Of a DNA stretch of 64,000 nt, positions 1-9,351 are shown in pieces. This stretch comes from an uncultured Bacillota bacterium (lineage in GTDB: Bacteria; Bacillota; Clostridia; Oscillospirales; Oscillospiraceae): NCBI GenBank assembly GCA_947426945.1, contig CANEFX010000004.1:55715-119714 (forward strand), in the 5' to 3' direction. Numbering within the stretch: position 1 is the first letter of the stretch; every line of letters starts with the position of its first letter. Below the pieces are notes generated by a model, which worked only from the letters and a program-made list of their open reading frames with translations, ran no database searches and was not told the origin of the DNA. The position numbers and the translations under genes are program-made.

Positions 1-1000
1 TGAAATGATGATGACACCCAAGGGTGTTTACTTCGCCAACATTGCCGGCATCGCCGTGGCCGGGGCAGTCAGCTTCGCCATCTCCGTGTTCCTGCTGAAG
101 TTCTTCGGCAAGGACGCCAGCCTGGCTGAGGCCCAGGCTCAGGTGGCCGCCTCCAAGGCCGCTTCCAAGGGTCAGGCCGTGAACACTGACGCCCCCGCCG
201 GCGCCAACGTGGACATCAAGTCCGTGAAGAAGATTGTTTTCGCCTGCGACGCTGGCATGGGCTCCTCCGCCATGGGCGCCACCATGCTGCGCAACAAGCT
301 GAAGGACGCGGGCATCACCGATATCGAAGTCATTCACCACCCCGTGTCCGAGATTCCCTCCGACTGTCAGATTGTCGTCACCCATCACGAGCTGGCCCAC
401 CGGGCTGTGGCCAGCAACCCCAATGCCCGGGTGATTCCCATCCAGAACTTCATGGGCGCCCCCGAGTACGCCATGCTGGTAGACGAGCTGGTGGCCGCCC
501 GCAGCGGCAAGGCCGCTCCCGCCCCCGCCGCCAAGCCCGCCGAGGCCCCCGCCGCCGCTCCCGGCGCCATCCTGCTGGAGAAGAAAAACATCATTTTGGG
601 CTGCGAGTCTGTCACCCCTGAGGAGGCTATTCGGGCCTGCGGCAGATTGATGGTAGACAGCGGATACTGCACCGAGGGTTACGTACAGGGCATGATTGAG
701 CGCAACGCGGGCTTCCCTGTAGCCATTGGCAGTCATGTTGCCATCCCCCATGGCACCAACGAGTCCCGGGAGTTTATCAAAAAGACCGGCCTTGTGGTTA
801 TGACCTACCCCAAGGGCATTGTCTGGGGCGAGGATGAAGAGCTGGTCCGTCTGGTGATCGGCATCGCCTCTCAGGGCGAGGAGCACCTGGATATCCTCAA
901 CCGCATCGTAGAGGTGGCCGAGACCGAGGAGGACACCGACGCGCTGGTGGACAACGCCACTGTGGAAGAGCTGTATAAAAAGCTGAACGGCCTGAACTGA
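1..1000 (+). CDS. mtlA: PTS mannitol transporter EIICBA, C-terminal part (5' end outside window)
   Basis: The protein takes up mannitol and phosphorylates it during transport. The visible part starts in the last membrane helix of the IIC domain. It continues through an Ala/Pro linker into IIB, with phospho-cysteine motif CDAGMGSSAMGA near residue 80 of the visible part. A second Ala/Pro-rich linker (about 165-190) leads to IIA, whose phospho-histidine lies in AIPHGTNES. The frame is open to base 1, so the start is upstream. Fusion of C, B and A domains in this order is the classical MtlA layout. A strong terminator follows directly. Mannitol specificity is from family resemblance; a related hexitol is possible. 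Confidence 0.9.
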   Translation, partial: EMMMTPKGVYFANIAGIAVAGAVSFAISVFLLKFFGKDASLAEAQAQVAASKAASKGQAVNTDAPAGANVDIKSVKKIVFACDAGMGSSAMGATMLRNKLKDAGITDIEVIHHPVSEIPSDCQIVVTHHELAHRAVASNPNARVIPIQNFMGAPEYAMLVDELVAARSGKAAPAPAAKPAEAPAAAPGAILLEKKNIILGCESVTPEEAIRACGRLMVDSGYCTEGYVQGMIERNAGFPVAIGSHVAIPHGTNESREFIKKTGLVVMTYPKGIVWGEDEELVRLVIGIASQGEEHLDILNRIVEVAETEEDTDALVDNATVEELYKKLNGLN

Positions 1001-1022
1001 GTACAAATCATCCGTAAAAATT

Positions 1023-1062
1023 GCCCCGCCGCAGGTATCTACCTCGCAGCGGGGCGTTCTTT
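1023..1062 (+). terminator. Rho-independent terminator after mtlA
   Basis: GCCCCGC pairs with GCGGGGC, with an inner AGGT/ACCT extension, and is followed by GTTCTTTT. Confidence 0.85.
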
Positions 1063-1086
1063 TGCTTTAAACCCGCCATAAACCAC

Positions 1087-1115
1087 TTGCCTTTCCCTCC
1101 GGCGTCCAGTATAAT
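1087..1115 (+). promoter_or_regulatory. Sigma-A type promoter for the aminotransferase gene
   Basis: TTGCCT, 17-bp spacer, TATAAT, placed 46 bp before the ATG and followed by the ribosome site GGAGG. Confidence 0.7.
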
Positions 1116-1161
1116 GAGTAGCATCTCACAAGCCCCGCCGACAGTTAGAAGGAGGTAAGTT

Positions 1162-2439
1162 ATGAAACAGTATCAGGAAATGACCAGGGAGGAGCTGCTG
1201 ACCCAGAAGGAACAGCTGACCCAGACCTATTCCCGGCTCCAGGCCAAGGGACTCAAGCTGAACATGGCCAGGGGCAAGCCGGGGGCCGATCAGCTGGAGC
1301 TGTCCCTGCCCATGCTGGACGTGCTCAGCTCCAAAAGCAGCTGCGTCACCGAAAGCGGTTTGGACTGCCGCAACTACGGCGAGCTGCTGGGCATTCCGGA
1401 GGCCCGGAAGCTCTTTGGGGAATACATGGGCGTAACGCCTGAGGAGACTATCGTGGTGGGCTCTGCCTCCCTCACCTTCATGTACGACTGCATGGCCCGA
1501 GCCATGCTGCTGGGCGTGCTGGGAGGAGAAAAACCCTGGTGCAGGTACGACAAGGTAAAATTCCTCTGCCCCGTCCCCGGCTACGACCGCCACTTTACCA
1601 TCTGCGAGACCCTGGGCGTTGAGATGATCCCCATCTCCCTCTCCGAGTGGGGCCCGGACATGGACCTGGTGGAAAAACTGGTGTCTGAGGATGAGACCGT
1701 CAAGGGCATATGGTGCGTGCCCAAGTACACCAACCCCCTGGGCGGCTCCTACTCCGATGAGGCGGTGCGCCGCCTGGCCGCCCTCAAACCCGCGGCCAAA
1801 GACTTCCGCATCTTCTGGGACAACGCCTATGCGGCTCACTACGTCTATGAGGACACCCCGGTGCTCAACATCCTGGAGGAGTGCAAAAAGGCCGGGAATC
1901 CCGACATGGTATACATGTTCGGCTCCACCTCCAAAATTACCTTCCCGGGGGCGGGGGTAGCCTTCTTTGCCGCCTCTAAAGCCAACGTGGATTTTACCGC
2001 CAAACAGCTGGATGCCCAGGCCATCAGCTGGGACAAGATGAATATGCTGCGCCATGTGCGCTACTTCAAGGATGTAGACGGCATCCGGGCCCAGATGGAC
2101 AAGCACGCCGCCATCCTCCGGCCCAAGTTCGACGCAGTGCTCTCCACTCTGGAGGCCGAGCTAGGCGGCACCGGAGCGGGCTCCTGGGTAAAGCCCAAGG
2201 GGGGCTATTTTGTCACCTATATGTCCATGCCCGGCTGCGCCAAGCGGATCGTCTCCCTGTGCAAGGACGCAGGCGTGGTCCTCACCGGGGCGGGGGCCAC
2301 CCATCCCTACCACAGGGACCCGGAGGACAGCTATATCCGGCTGGCTCCCTCCTTCCCCTCCCCTGCCGAGCTGGCCCAGGCGATGGAGGTTTTCTGCGCC
2401 GCCGCCAAGCTGGCCGCCGTGGAAAAGCTGCTGGCCTGA
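1162..2439 (+). CDS. PLP-dependent aminotransferase (MocR-type aspartate aminotransferase family)
   Basis: A 425-residue fold-type I aminotransferase, probably cytoplasmic and acting on aspartate or another amino acid. The N-terminal LNMARGKPGADQL and the PLP-lysine segment GSTSKITFPGAG (about residues 253-264) are typical of the Aminotran_MocR family of Firmicutes, which lacks the DNA-binding domain of true MocR regulators. FWDNAYAAHY supplies the PLP-contacting Asp and Tyr. The start is fixed by AGAAGGAGG 8-14 bp upstream. It stands alone, with its own promoter and a strong terminator. The substrate cannot be read from sequence. Confidence 0.85.
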   Translation: MKQYQEMTREELLTQKEQLTQTYSRLQAKGLKLNMARGKPGADQLELSLPMLDVLSSKSSCVTESGLDCRNYGELLGIPEARKLFGEYMGVTPEETIVVGSASLTFMYDCMARAMLLGVLGGEKPWCRYDKVKFLCPVPGYDRHFTICETLGVEMIPISLSEWGPDMDLVEKLVSEDETVKGIWCVPKYTNPLGGSYSDEAVRRLAALKPAAKDFRIFWDNAYAAHYVYEDTPVLNILEECKKAGNPDMVYMFGSTSKITFPGAGVAFFAASKANVDFTAKQLDAQAISWDKMNMLRHVRYFKDVDGIRAQMDKHAAILRPKFDAVLSTLEAELGGTGAGSWVKPKGGYFVTYMSMPGCAKRIVSLCKDAGVVLTGAGATHPYHRDPEDSYIRLAPSFPSPAELAQAMEVFCAAAKLAAVEKLLA

Positions 2440-2448
2440 TTGACCGAG

Positions 2449-2484
2449 CGGCCGGCTTTGGGACTCCAAAGCCGGCCGTATTTT
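2449..2484 (+). terminator. Rho-independent terminator
   Basis: A 13-bp perfect stem (CGGCCGGCTTTGG and its complement) with a 4-nt loop, then TATTTT. Confidence 0.9.
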
Positions 2485-2528
2485 GGGGAAAATTTCATAA
2501 AATCTTAATGTCCCGGGGCGCAGCCCTG

Positions 2529-2537
2529 TGATATACT
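2529..2537 (+). promoter_or_regulatory. Extended -10 promoter element before glf
   Basis: TGATATACT is an extended -10 hexamer; no convincing -35 is seen at 17 bp. It lies about 60 bp before glf. Confidence 0.45.
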
Positions 2538-2599
2538 ATTCATGCGGCTGAAATGCCGCTCTGTTCTGCCCCCTCCGGGGCCGGAAAGGATGGACACCA

Positions 2600-3805
2600 G
2601 TGAAAAAACAGTACGATGTCCTGGCGGTGGGGGCCGGCTACGCCGGCGCAGTGTCCGCCCGGGCTCTGGCAGAAAAGGGAAAAAAGGTGCTGGTGCTGGA
2701 GCGCCGGGACCACATCGGCGGCAACGCTTACGACTGCCTGGACGAGCACGGGGTGCTCATCCACAAATACGGCCCCCATATCTTCCACACCAACGACAAA
2801 AGGGTGTTCGACTTTCTGTCCCGCTTCACGGAATGGCGGGACTATCAGCACCGGGTGGTTGCCAGCATCCCCGACCCCGAGCACCCTGACCGGCGTGGCT
2901 GGCGCCTGCAATATCCCGTCCCCTTCAACCTCACCTCAATGGAGGAGGCCTTCGGTCCCGAGGAGGGCAAGGCCCTGGGGGACAAGCTCATCGCCGCCTA
3001 CGGGGCCGAGAAAAAGGTCACCATTCTGGAGCTGCGCCAGAACCCAGATCCCGAAATTTCCGCCCTGGCCGACTATGTGTACGAACATGTCTTTGTCCAC
3101 TACACCATGAAGCAGTGGGGCCAGAGGCCGGAGGAGATTGACCCCAGCACCACTGCCCGGGTGCCCGTGTTCCTCTCCCGGGACGACCGCTATTTTCAGG
3201 ATAAATACCAGGGGATGCCGGCCGAGGGTTACACCAGAATGTTTGAGAAGATGCTGGACCACCCCAACATCGAGGTGCGCCTGGGGGTGGACGCCCGCCC
3301 CCTGCTGAAGGAGGCCGGCGGCCCCGTTATCTACACCGGTCAGGCCGACGAGCTCTTCGACTTCCAGTTCGGCCCCCTGCCCTACCGGACGCTAGATTTC
3401 CGGTTTGAGACCTGGCAGGAGCGGGACTACAGCGCCCCCGGTATGCCCTACCCTGACCCGGACCACCCCCTGCGGGGCGGCAATTTCTTCCAGACCCATG
3501 CCACGGTGAACTACACCATGGACGAGGACTACACCCGCATCACCGAATTTAAGCGCCTCACCGGCCAGGACCTGCCCGGCGTAACCACTATTGTCAAGGA
3601 GTATTCCAAAGCCTATACCGGCGCGGGCGGGGAAATCCCCTACTACGCTATCATCAACCCCGAGAACAACGCCCTCTACGCCAAATACAAGGCGGAGGCG
3701 GAGAAATACCCCGGCCTCCACCTGCTGGGCCGGCTGGCCGAGTACAAATACTACAACATGGACGCCATCGCCGCGAGAGCTTTGGAATTGGCAGATAGGC
3801 TGTAA
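2600..3805 (+). CDS. glf: UDP-galactopyranose mutase
   Basis: This flavoenzyme converts UDP-galactopyranose to UDP-galactofuranose, the donor for galactofuranose in surface polysaccharides. The 401 residues begin with an FAD-binding motif (VGAGYAGAVSARALAEKGKK) followed by ERRDHIGGNAYD and KYGPHIFHTN, all diagnostic for Glf. Length matches the family (about 370-400). The next gene, a family 2 glycosyltransferase, follows after 15 bp, so the two are probably co-transcribed and make a galactofuranose-containing glycan together. Confidence 0.95.
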   Translation: MKKQYDVLAVGAGYAGAVSARALAEKGKKVLVLERRDHIGGNAYDCLDEHGVLIHKYGPHIFHTNDKRVFDFLSRFTEWRDYQHRVVASIPDPEHPDRRGWRLQYPVPFNLTSMEEAFGPEEGKALGDKLIAAYGAEKKVTILELRQNPDPEISALADYVYEHVFVHYTMKQWGQRPEEIDPSTTARVPVFLSRDDRYFQDKYQGMPAEGYTRMFEKMLDHPNIEVRLGVDARPLLKEAGGPVIYTGQADELFDFQFGPLPYRTLDFRFETWQERDYSAPGMPYPDPDHPLRGGNFFQTHATVNYTMDEDYTRITEFKRLTGQDLPGVTTIVKEYSKAYTGAGGEIPYYAIINPENNALYAKYKAEAEKYPGLHLLGRLAEYKYYNMDAIAARALELADRL

Positions 3806-3820
3806 AGGAGAGAACAACCA

Positions 3821-4849
3821 ATGGAGAAGCTGATTACCTTCGCCGTCCCCTGCTACAACTCGGCGGCCTACATGGAGCACTGTGTGGATACCCTGCTCCA
3901 GGGGGGGGACGACATTGAGATCATTCTGGTGGACGACGGCTCCACCAGGGACGACACTCCCGCCATCTGCGATCGCTACGCGGAGCAGTATCCCAACATT
4001 GTCCGGGCCATCCACCAGGAGAACGGCGGCCACGGCGAGGGGGTAAACCAGGGCATTCGGAACGCGTCCGGCATCTACTACAAGGTGGTGGACTCCGACG
4101 ACTGGCTGGATGTGGAGGCTCTTCACCAGGTGCTGGACAAGCTGCGTCAGTTTATCCGGGACGGCAAGCCGGTGGACCTGATGATCGCCAACTACGTCTA
4201 TGAGCACGTGGAGGACCACACCCAGCGGCCGGTAAACTACCGCAACGTGTTCCCGGTTGGGAGGGTTTTTAACTGGAGACACATCGGCCGCTTTAAACCC
4301 TCTCAGTATCTGCTGATGCACAGCGTGATTTACCGCACACAGATCTTGCGGGACTGCGGGTTAGAACTGCCCAAACACACCTTCTACGTGGACAACATTT
4401 TCGTGTATGAGCCCCTGCCCCATGTGCGCAACATCTACTATATGGATGTAGACCTGTACCGCTACTTCATCGGCCGGGCAGATCAGAGCGTTAACGAGAG
4501 CGTGATGATGGGCCGGGTGGATCAGCAACTGCGGGTAAATTATCACATGATCGACGCCATCAACCTGCGTGAGGTGGCCCGGAAGGACAAAAAGCTGGCC
4601 AAGTATATGTACAATTACCTGGCCATGATGATGGCTATCTCCTCCATTTTCCTGACCATGGAGGGCAGTCCCGAATCCCTGGGCAAGCGGACCCGGCTGT
4701 GGGAGTACCTGCGGACAGTGGATTCCGGGCTTTATGGCAGAATGCGCTATTTCGCCGTCTCTGCCGCCACCAACCTGCCCACCGCCCCGGGACGAAAGCT
4801 TTCCATTGCCCTGTACCGGCTGGCCCGGAAGATTTATAAGTTTAACTGA
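3821..4849 (+). CDS. Family 2 glycosyltransferase
   Basis: A 342-residue GT-A glycosyltransferase. The N-terminal FAVPCYNSAAYME, the nucleotide-binding ILVDDGSTRDDT and the metal-binding DSDDW (about residue 90) are the standard GT2 motifs. No transmembrane helix is evident, so it is likely a soluble or peripheral enzyme at the inner membrane face. It follows glf by 15 bp with its own AAAGGAGAG ribosome site, so galactofuranose transfer is a reasonable guess but the sugar cannot be read from sequence. The C-terminal 100 residues are basic and could contact membrane. Confidence 0.85.
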   Translation: MEKLITFAVPCYNSAAYMEHCVDTLLQGGDDIEIILVDDGSTRDDTPAICDRYAEQYPNIVRAIHQENGGHGEGVNQGIRNASGIYYKVVDSDDWLDVEALHQVLDKLRQFIRDGKPVDLMIANYVYEHVEDHTQRPVNYRNVFPVGRVFNWRHIGRFKPSQYLLMHSVIYRTQILRDCGLELPKHTFYVDNIFVYEPLPHVRNIYYMDVDLYRYFIGRADQSVNESVMMGRVDQQLRVNYHMIDAINLREVARKDKKLAKYMYNYLAMMMAISSIFLTMEGSPESLGKRTRLWEYLRTVDSGLYGRMRYFAVSAATNLPTAPGRKLSIALYRLARKIYKFN

Positions 4850-4855
4850 CCGGAA

Positions 4856-4896
4856 CCGCGGCGCAGCATTGGTAGCGCCGCGGGTTTTTTCCTTTT
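4856..4896 (+). terminator. Terminator of the glf-GT2 operon
   Basis: CCGCGGCGC pairs with GCGCCGCGG across a 10-nt loop and is followed by a run of six T. Confidence 0.9.
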
Positions 4897-4927
4897 AAAA
4901 AATTTGAGGACAATATTGTTTCCACTC

Positions 4928-4956
4928 TTGATTTGCCGGTCTCCCGGTGCTAAACT
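4928..4956 (+). promoter_or_regulatory. Sigma-A type promoter
   Basis: TTGATT, 17-bp spacer, TAAACT, upstream of the unknown membrane protein gene. Confidence 0.55.
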
Positions 4957-5021
4957 AAGGCTGAAAACGGCTGCGCACACAGCCGGGAAAAGGATGTTAT
5001 TTCAAAAGGAGCGTGTGGGGA

Positions 5022-6653
5022 ATGGACCAGGGTAGCAAGGGCGGTTTTCACTTGAAATGGCCTTGGAACTGGGTGGTCTGCGGAGTGTTTGTCGCGGCGG
5101 CCGGATATTTTATCGGCTACCTGTGGAGCGCTCTGCTGGCCGCTCTGTTTTTATGGTGGCAGAAAAAACGGCACCCGGACGCGATTCCCCAGGGGGGCTA
5201 CTGCCTGGACCGGACCCGGAAGCGGCTGGGGCGGCTTCTGTGGTCGGTGCTGTATCTCCTCCTGGCTGCCGGCTGCGGCGTGGTCTTCTTTATGGGATTC
5301 GGGGAGGAGAAAACGGAGATTTCCGACTGGGCCGTCTGGATCGTAAGCGGCGGCGGTTTCTTCCTCTTTACTGCCTGCTGCCTGTATGAGACCTACACCG
5401 ATCTGCGGGACGCCCTGTTCCCCGCCAAGAGCCGCCTTGCCAGCTCCATCCGCTCTCAGCTGCCCTATCCCGACGAGGCCCCTCCTGTAGAAGAGCTGTT
5501 CGCCATGGTGGACAAGGACATTCAGGCCAACGGCCAGTGGTTTGACCGGGTAGCCATCGGCAAAGAGTGGGTCCTGGGGGACGACGTCTCCTCCATCTCC
5601 CGCATCCGGGGTGTCTTTTCCCGGGATGAGATCAAGGTCCATTACTCTGGCGGACGCCGGCAGAGCGCCCGCATTATCGAGCTGTACATCGTGGATGACC
5701 GGCGGCAGATCCAGTCCACCGGTCTGCGCAAGCCCGCCGAGCTCCAAGCGGCGGTAAGCTGCCTGCGTCTGCGGGCGCCCGAGGCGTTTTTTGACGACTA
5801 TAAAAACATGTCCGACTTTACCGGCCAGTCCGATGAAGAATGGGAGGCTGTCAACCGCTCCTGTCTCCGCCGCCGGGACCAGCGGCTGGCCGGTCAGGCG
5901 GACCAGGACCGGCACACCGCTGGCAGCAGCCCGGACTTTGTCCTCATCGACCTCCAGGGCCGGCGCACCTCTCGTTTCGACCGAAAAGCGGTGGAGGACC
6001 AGCTTACCGGCCTGAACGGTCAGGGCAGCCACTTTGCCCTGGAGCCGGTGGAGCTCATCCCCATTCCGGGGCTGAACGGGGTATCTCTCTCCCGGCTGGA
6101 GTGCGGCCTCACCAGCACGGGGCTGACCCTTATCGCCGTACAGAAGATGGCCGGAGGGCTCTTTCAGGCCTTTGCCCGACCGGTGAGCGAGAAAGAGGCC
6201 TGGGAGGCCTTCGCCAACCTCCTGGAGCGAAAGCAGCTGCCCGATTTTTCCAATCTTTCCCTGTGGCAGCCTCTTCGGGGTACGGAACAGCCCCGGTCCC
6301 AGGCTCGAGCCCGTCTGTCCCTCAGCGACCGCACCGGCGCCACCCGGGATTACGACTCCTTTACCCGCCGAGACGTGGAGCTGGCCGGGACTGGCCTGGC
6401 TGAGGGGAAGTATACGGTAGCGGCCCTGTTCGCCGGCCCCAGATATCTGTATTTAAAGGCGGGGGACAAGTCGGACGGCCGGATCACCGTCAACGCCAGC
6501 CGCCCCGATCCCGATAAGCTGCGGGTATTTGAGACCAAATGTACCCACCGCCAGGCTCAGGAGTGGCTGATTCAGATGTTCGAGGGTATTTTTGACCCCG
6601 ATTTTTCCCAGTGGAAGGATATCACCAAGCAGCTGGAGAAGTCGAAAAAATAG
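5022..6653 (+). CDS. Unknown membrane-anchored protein with large cytoplasmic part
   Basis: I do not recognise this 543-residue protein. Three hydrophobic helices are visible near residues 15-46, 70-90 and 104-125, followed by about 410 soluble residues with no known motif. An N-terminal membrane anchor with a long cytosolic domain is the simplest reading. The start was set at ATG 5022 because AAAGGAG lies 10 bp upstream; an in-frame GTG at 5013 would sit on the ribosome site. The Sel1-repeat gene begins 21 bp after the stop and shares the same terminator, so the two form a two-gene operon and may act together. Confidence 0.75.
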   Translation: MDQGSKGGFHLKWPWNWVVCGVFVAAAGYFIGYLWSALLAALFLWWQKKRHPDAIPQGGYCLDRTRKRLGRLLWSVLYLLLAAGCGVVFFMGFGEEKTEISDWAVWIVSGGGFFLFTACCLYETYTDLRDALFPAKSRLASSIRSQLPYPDEAPPVEELFAMVDKDIQANGQWFDRVAIGKEWVLGDDVSSISRIRGVFSRDEIKVHYSGGRRQSARIIELYIVDDRRQIQSTGLRKPAELQAAVSCLRLRAPEAFFDDYKNMSDFTGQSDEEWEAVNRSCLRRRDQRLAGQADQDRHTAGSSPDFVLIDLQGRRTSRFDRKAVEDQLTGLNGQGSHFALEPVELIPIPGLNGVSLSRLECGLTSTGLTLIAVQKMAGGLFQAFARPVSEKEAWEAFANLLERKQLPDFSNLSLWQPLRGTEQPRSQARARLSLSDRTGATRDYDSFTRRDVELAGTGLAEGKYTVAALFAGPRYLYLKAGDKSDGRITVNASRPDPDKLRVFETKCTHRQAQEWLIQMFEGIFDPDFSQWKDITKQLEKSKK

Positions 6654-6674
6654 AAAATGAAGGAGCGGATCACA

Positions 6675-7925
6675 ATGGGCAAGTATTTCAGCGACGCGGT
6701 AGACAGCGCCATTGAGGCCATCTACTACACCTACGACCGAGAGAAGGCGGCGGCCGCCGTGCAGCCCCTGGCCGACGCAGCCAACGCCGGCGACGGCGAC
6801 GCGGCCTATATCCTGTCCCGGTGCACCTCCGGGCCTCAGTACAGCTGGGACTACCACCCCTTCAAGGAGGACGACGAGGTTACCGAACAGTTGATTCGGC
6901 AGAGCATTGTCAACGGCAGCGCCATGGGCGTACTGGGCGCCATGCGGTGCGGGATGCTCACCCCGGAGATGGAGGAGGCCATGAAGGCCCACTACCCCAG
7001 TCTCAGAGACGTGTGGAACACGGTTTATGAAAAAGCCCAGGCGGGCTGTCTGTTCGCCATGAACATGATCGGGAACACCTATTTCTGGCTGGATATCGTG
7101 CGCATTGAGAACAAAGGCCCCGAGGATTTTCCCAGCAAGGCGGCCTTTGGCCAGTGGCTGCGGGAGAATGAGCTGAAATGCCTGCCCTGGTTCGAGCGGG
7201 CCTTTGAAGGCGGCATGGGCTTCGCCGGTCGGAATATGTATAACCTGTACAACGATGGAGAAGAGGGCGTGATGGAGGCCGACAAGTCCAAGGCCGAGGC
7301 CATCGCCCGGCTGGGAGCCGAGAAGGGCTACCCCGACTGGCAGGAGCGGTACGCCGGCTTCCTGCTTAATCGGGAGGGTCGGACCCAGGAGGCCCTGGAC
7401 CTGTACTTTGCCGCCGCCAAGCAGGGCCAGCTGTCCAGCTGGTTCTACATCGGCAAGACCTTCCAGGAGGGCAAGCTGGTGCCCAAGGACTGCGTACAGG
7501 CCATGAAGTGCTATGAGCTGGGCCTCCAGGACCCGGATCAGGTGGGCTGTGCCAACCGGGCCGGTGAGCTGCTCTTCCTGGGCCAGGACGGCATTCCCCA
7601 GGACTACGCCCGGGCTGTTCAGCTTTTTGAACAGGCCCACGACCACAACAACAAGTGGGGCAACGACATGCTGGGCACCTGCTACCTTTTCGGCTACGGC
7701 TGTCAGAAGGACCCCGCCCGGGCCCTCCAGCTCTTCCAGGAGGCGGACTACACCTCCGATCTGAAGAAGTACGGATTGGGCGTCATCTACACCGAGGGTC
7801 TGGGCGTCCCCGCCGACATCAAGAAGGGCGTGGAGTATCTCCAAAAGGCCCCCAATTACGCCCCCGCTCAGGAGGCGCTCCTGAAATTCAAAAAGACCCT
7901 CTTCGGCAAGTGGGTGCGCCGCTAA
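6675..7925 (+). CDS. Sel1-like (TPR-type) repeat protein
   Basis: A 416-residue soluble protein built of helical Sel1-like repeats, such as GKTFQEGKLVPKDCVQAMKC, LGTCYLFGYGCQKDPARALQ and LGVIYTEGLGVPADIKKGVE in the C-terminal half. Such repeats form protein-binding scaffolds. No enzyme motif or signal peptide is seen. The start at 6675 is preferred over ATG 6657 because the ribosome site AAGGAG (6660-6665) lies between them. It is the second gene of an operon with the unknown membrane protein, so it may be a partner or adaptor for it. Confidence 0.8.
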   Translation: MGKYFSDAVDSAIEAIYYTYDREKAAAAVQPLADAANAGDGDAAYILSRCTSGPQYSWDYHPFKEDDEVTEQLIRQSIVNGSAMGVLGAMRCGMLTPEMEEAMKAHYPSLRDVWNTVYEKAQAGCLFAMNMIGNTYFWLDIVRIENKGPEDFPSKAAFGQWLRENELKCLPWFERAFEGGMGFAGRNMYNLYNDGEEGVMEADKSKAEAIARLGAEKGYPDWQERYAGFLLNREGRTQEALDLYFAAAKQGQLSSWFYIGKTFQEGKLVPKDCVQAMKCYELGLQDPDQVGCANRAGELLFLGQDGIPQDYARAVQLFEQAHDHNNKWGNDMLGTCYLFGYGCQKDPARALQLFQEADYTSDLKKYGLGVIYTEGLGVPADIKKGVEYLQKAPNYAPAQEALLKFKKTLFGKWVRR

Positions 7926-7930
7926 CATGA

Positions 7931-7966
7931 AAAAGCGCTCCGGTTTCTGTGAACCGGAGCGCTTTT
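7931..7966. terminator. Bidirectional terminator
   Basis: A 16-bp perfect stem (AAAAGCGCTCCGGTTT and complement) with a 4-nt loop, A-rich on one side and T-rich on the other, between convergent genes. Confidence 0.9.
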
Positions 7967-7969
7967 ATC

Positions 7970-9304
7970 TTACAGCAGGGGGGCCGCCAGCAGGAAAAAG
8001 TCTCCGTGGGTAAGCGGCTGGGGGACCGCCTCAGGCGCTTTTCCCAGTCGGGCGGAGAGAACCCCTCTCACGTCCTCTCCGGTAACCGGGGTATCGGCAG
8101 CGGCCTTGTCCCCCTGGAGGCACCCGGCCCGACAGGCCAGCAGCAGCGGGGCGGCGTAGGGGTGGCCGGGCTTGAGGTCGGACCAGGGGAGCCTCTCCTC
8201 CCCCCGGATCAGGGCAATGCGGGTATCGACGGCCTCCCAGCCGAAGGCCATCATGGCCAGTTCTCCCCGGGTGAGGGGATTGTCCGGCCGCAGGGAGTTG
8301 TCCCGGTAGGCGGGGCACCAGCCCGCCTCCAGCAGCGCTTTCGCCGCCGCGCCCCGGGGGTCGCTCTGAGAAACATCCAGAAAGGGGGACATCTCCATCA
8401 GCCGGGACACGGTGACCACCCTGTATCCCTGGGCCGTGAGCAGCTCCAGCTGCTTCTCCAGACCGTGGGCGATGGGAGACCGGCGGGCCATGTTGTAGCC
8501 GTCCTTCTGAAAGATAATCTGGCCGCAGAAATAGTTCGGGTCCTCCTCCAGCTTCCGGGCGACGGGCCCCCAGGTGGCCTCCACCTCCGCCTCATAGCCG
8601 GCCAGAGGCAGCCAGCCGGCCCCGTCAAAGCTGGCCGCCATGTATTGATAACCCATTTTGGCATAAGCGTCGTAGCTGCTGAAGCCTCCAGCAATGCCGT
8701 CCACATAGTGGGGCGGGCGGGAGAGGCGTATCTCATAGCCGTGGCGGTCTTTCACCAGGGCGTGGAGCTTCTCCAGATCGGCCGCCACCTCATCCAATCC
8801 GCTCAGGGTATGCCGCTTTCCGTAGACAAGGCTCTTTTTCCCAAAGAGAACGTGGGAATAGGTGTGGCTGGTGAGCTCGTGCCCTCCCTGGAGCAGCCGG
8901 TCCACCAGCTCCGGGCAGTGGAGCACGCCGCCGTCGGCATCCTTTCCAAAGTCGGGATAGTGGTCGTAGGCAATCCCGCCCCAGGAGGCGGAGCCGTGTT
9001 TGCCCGGCTCATCGGGGTAATTGCCCGAGGTATCCCCTACCACATCAAAGGTGCCCCGGGCCCCGTACTTCTCCAGAATTTCCGCCAGCACCAGGGTGAG
9101 AGGCTTTCCGCCAAATCCGTCCGGATTGGCGGGCAGACGGCAGGGCCCGTCGTCAAAGGTCATGGCGCAGACCCGCTCCGGCAGCGCCACCCGCTCAATG
9201 CGGCGGACGGGGGAGAGATACACCGGAGTGCGCTCCCGGATCTGATCCTGAAAACGGTGTTTTACTTTTTTGGCCGTACCGATGGCCTTTGTCATCAGGG
9301 ACAT
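7970..9304 (-). CDS. Polysaccharide deacetylase with C-terminal SLH-like module
   Basis: A 444-residue protein. Residues about 30-290 form a NodB-type deacetylase: AMTFDDGP holds the Asp pair and SHTYSH the metal-binding histidines, and RPPHYVDG follows. From about residue 325 the sequence resembles S-layer homology repeats (FLDVSQSDPRGAAAKALLEA, then SLRPDNPLTRGELAMMAFG), which elsewhere anchor proteins to cell-wall polymers. There is no obvious signal peptide, so secretion is uncertain. The start at 9304 has AAAAAGGAG about 8 bp upstream. It is the last gene of a leftward run ATP-grasp, PHP, deacetylase, with a 47-bp gap. Substrate is probably a surface glycan. Confidence 0.82.
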   Translation of the reverse strand: MSLMTKAIGTAKKVKHRFQDQIRERTPVYLSPVRRIERVALPERVCAMTFDDGPCRLPANPDGFGGKPLTLVLAEILEKYGARGTFDVVGDTSGNYPDEPGKHGSASWGGIAYDHYPDFGKDADGGVLHCPELVDRLLQGGHELTSHTYSHVLFGKKSLVYGKRHTLSGLDEVAADLEKLHALVKDRHGYEIRLSRPPHYVDGIAGGFSSYDAYAKMGYQYMAASFDGAGWLPLAGYEAEVEATWGPVARKLEEDPNYFCGQIIFQKDGYNMARRSPIAHGLEKQLELLTAQGYRVVTVSRLMEMSPFLDVSQSDPRGAAAKALLEAGWCPAYRDNSLRPDNPLTRGELAMMAFGWEAVDTRIALIRGEERLPWSDLKPGHPYAAPLLLACRAGCLQGDKAAADTPVTGEDVRGVLSARLGKAPEAVPQPLTHGDFFLLAAPLL

Positions 9305-9351
9305 AGCAGATACTCCTTTTTGTACAGAGACGGCCATCAGCCGCCCATTTT

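Noticed and set aside
6453..7928. A 491-codon open frame antisense to the Sel1 gene
   Set aside because: It is a by-product of GC-rich codon use; no domain, ribosome site or family resemblance. The same holds for long antisense frames at 7949-9355, 9972-11282, 34821-35870 and 37201-38481.
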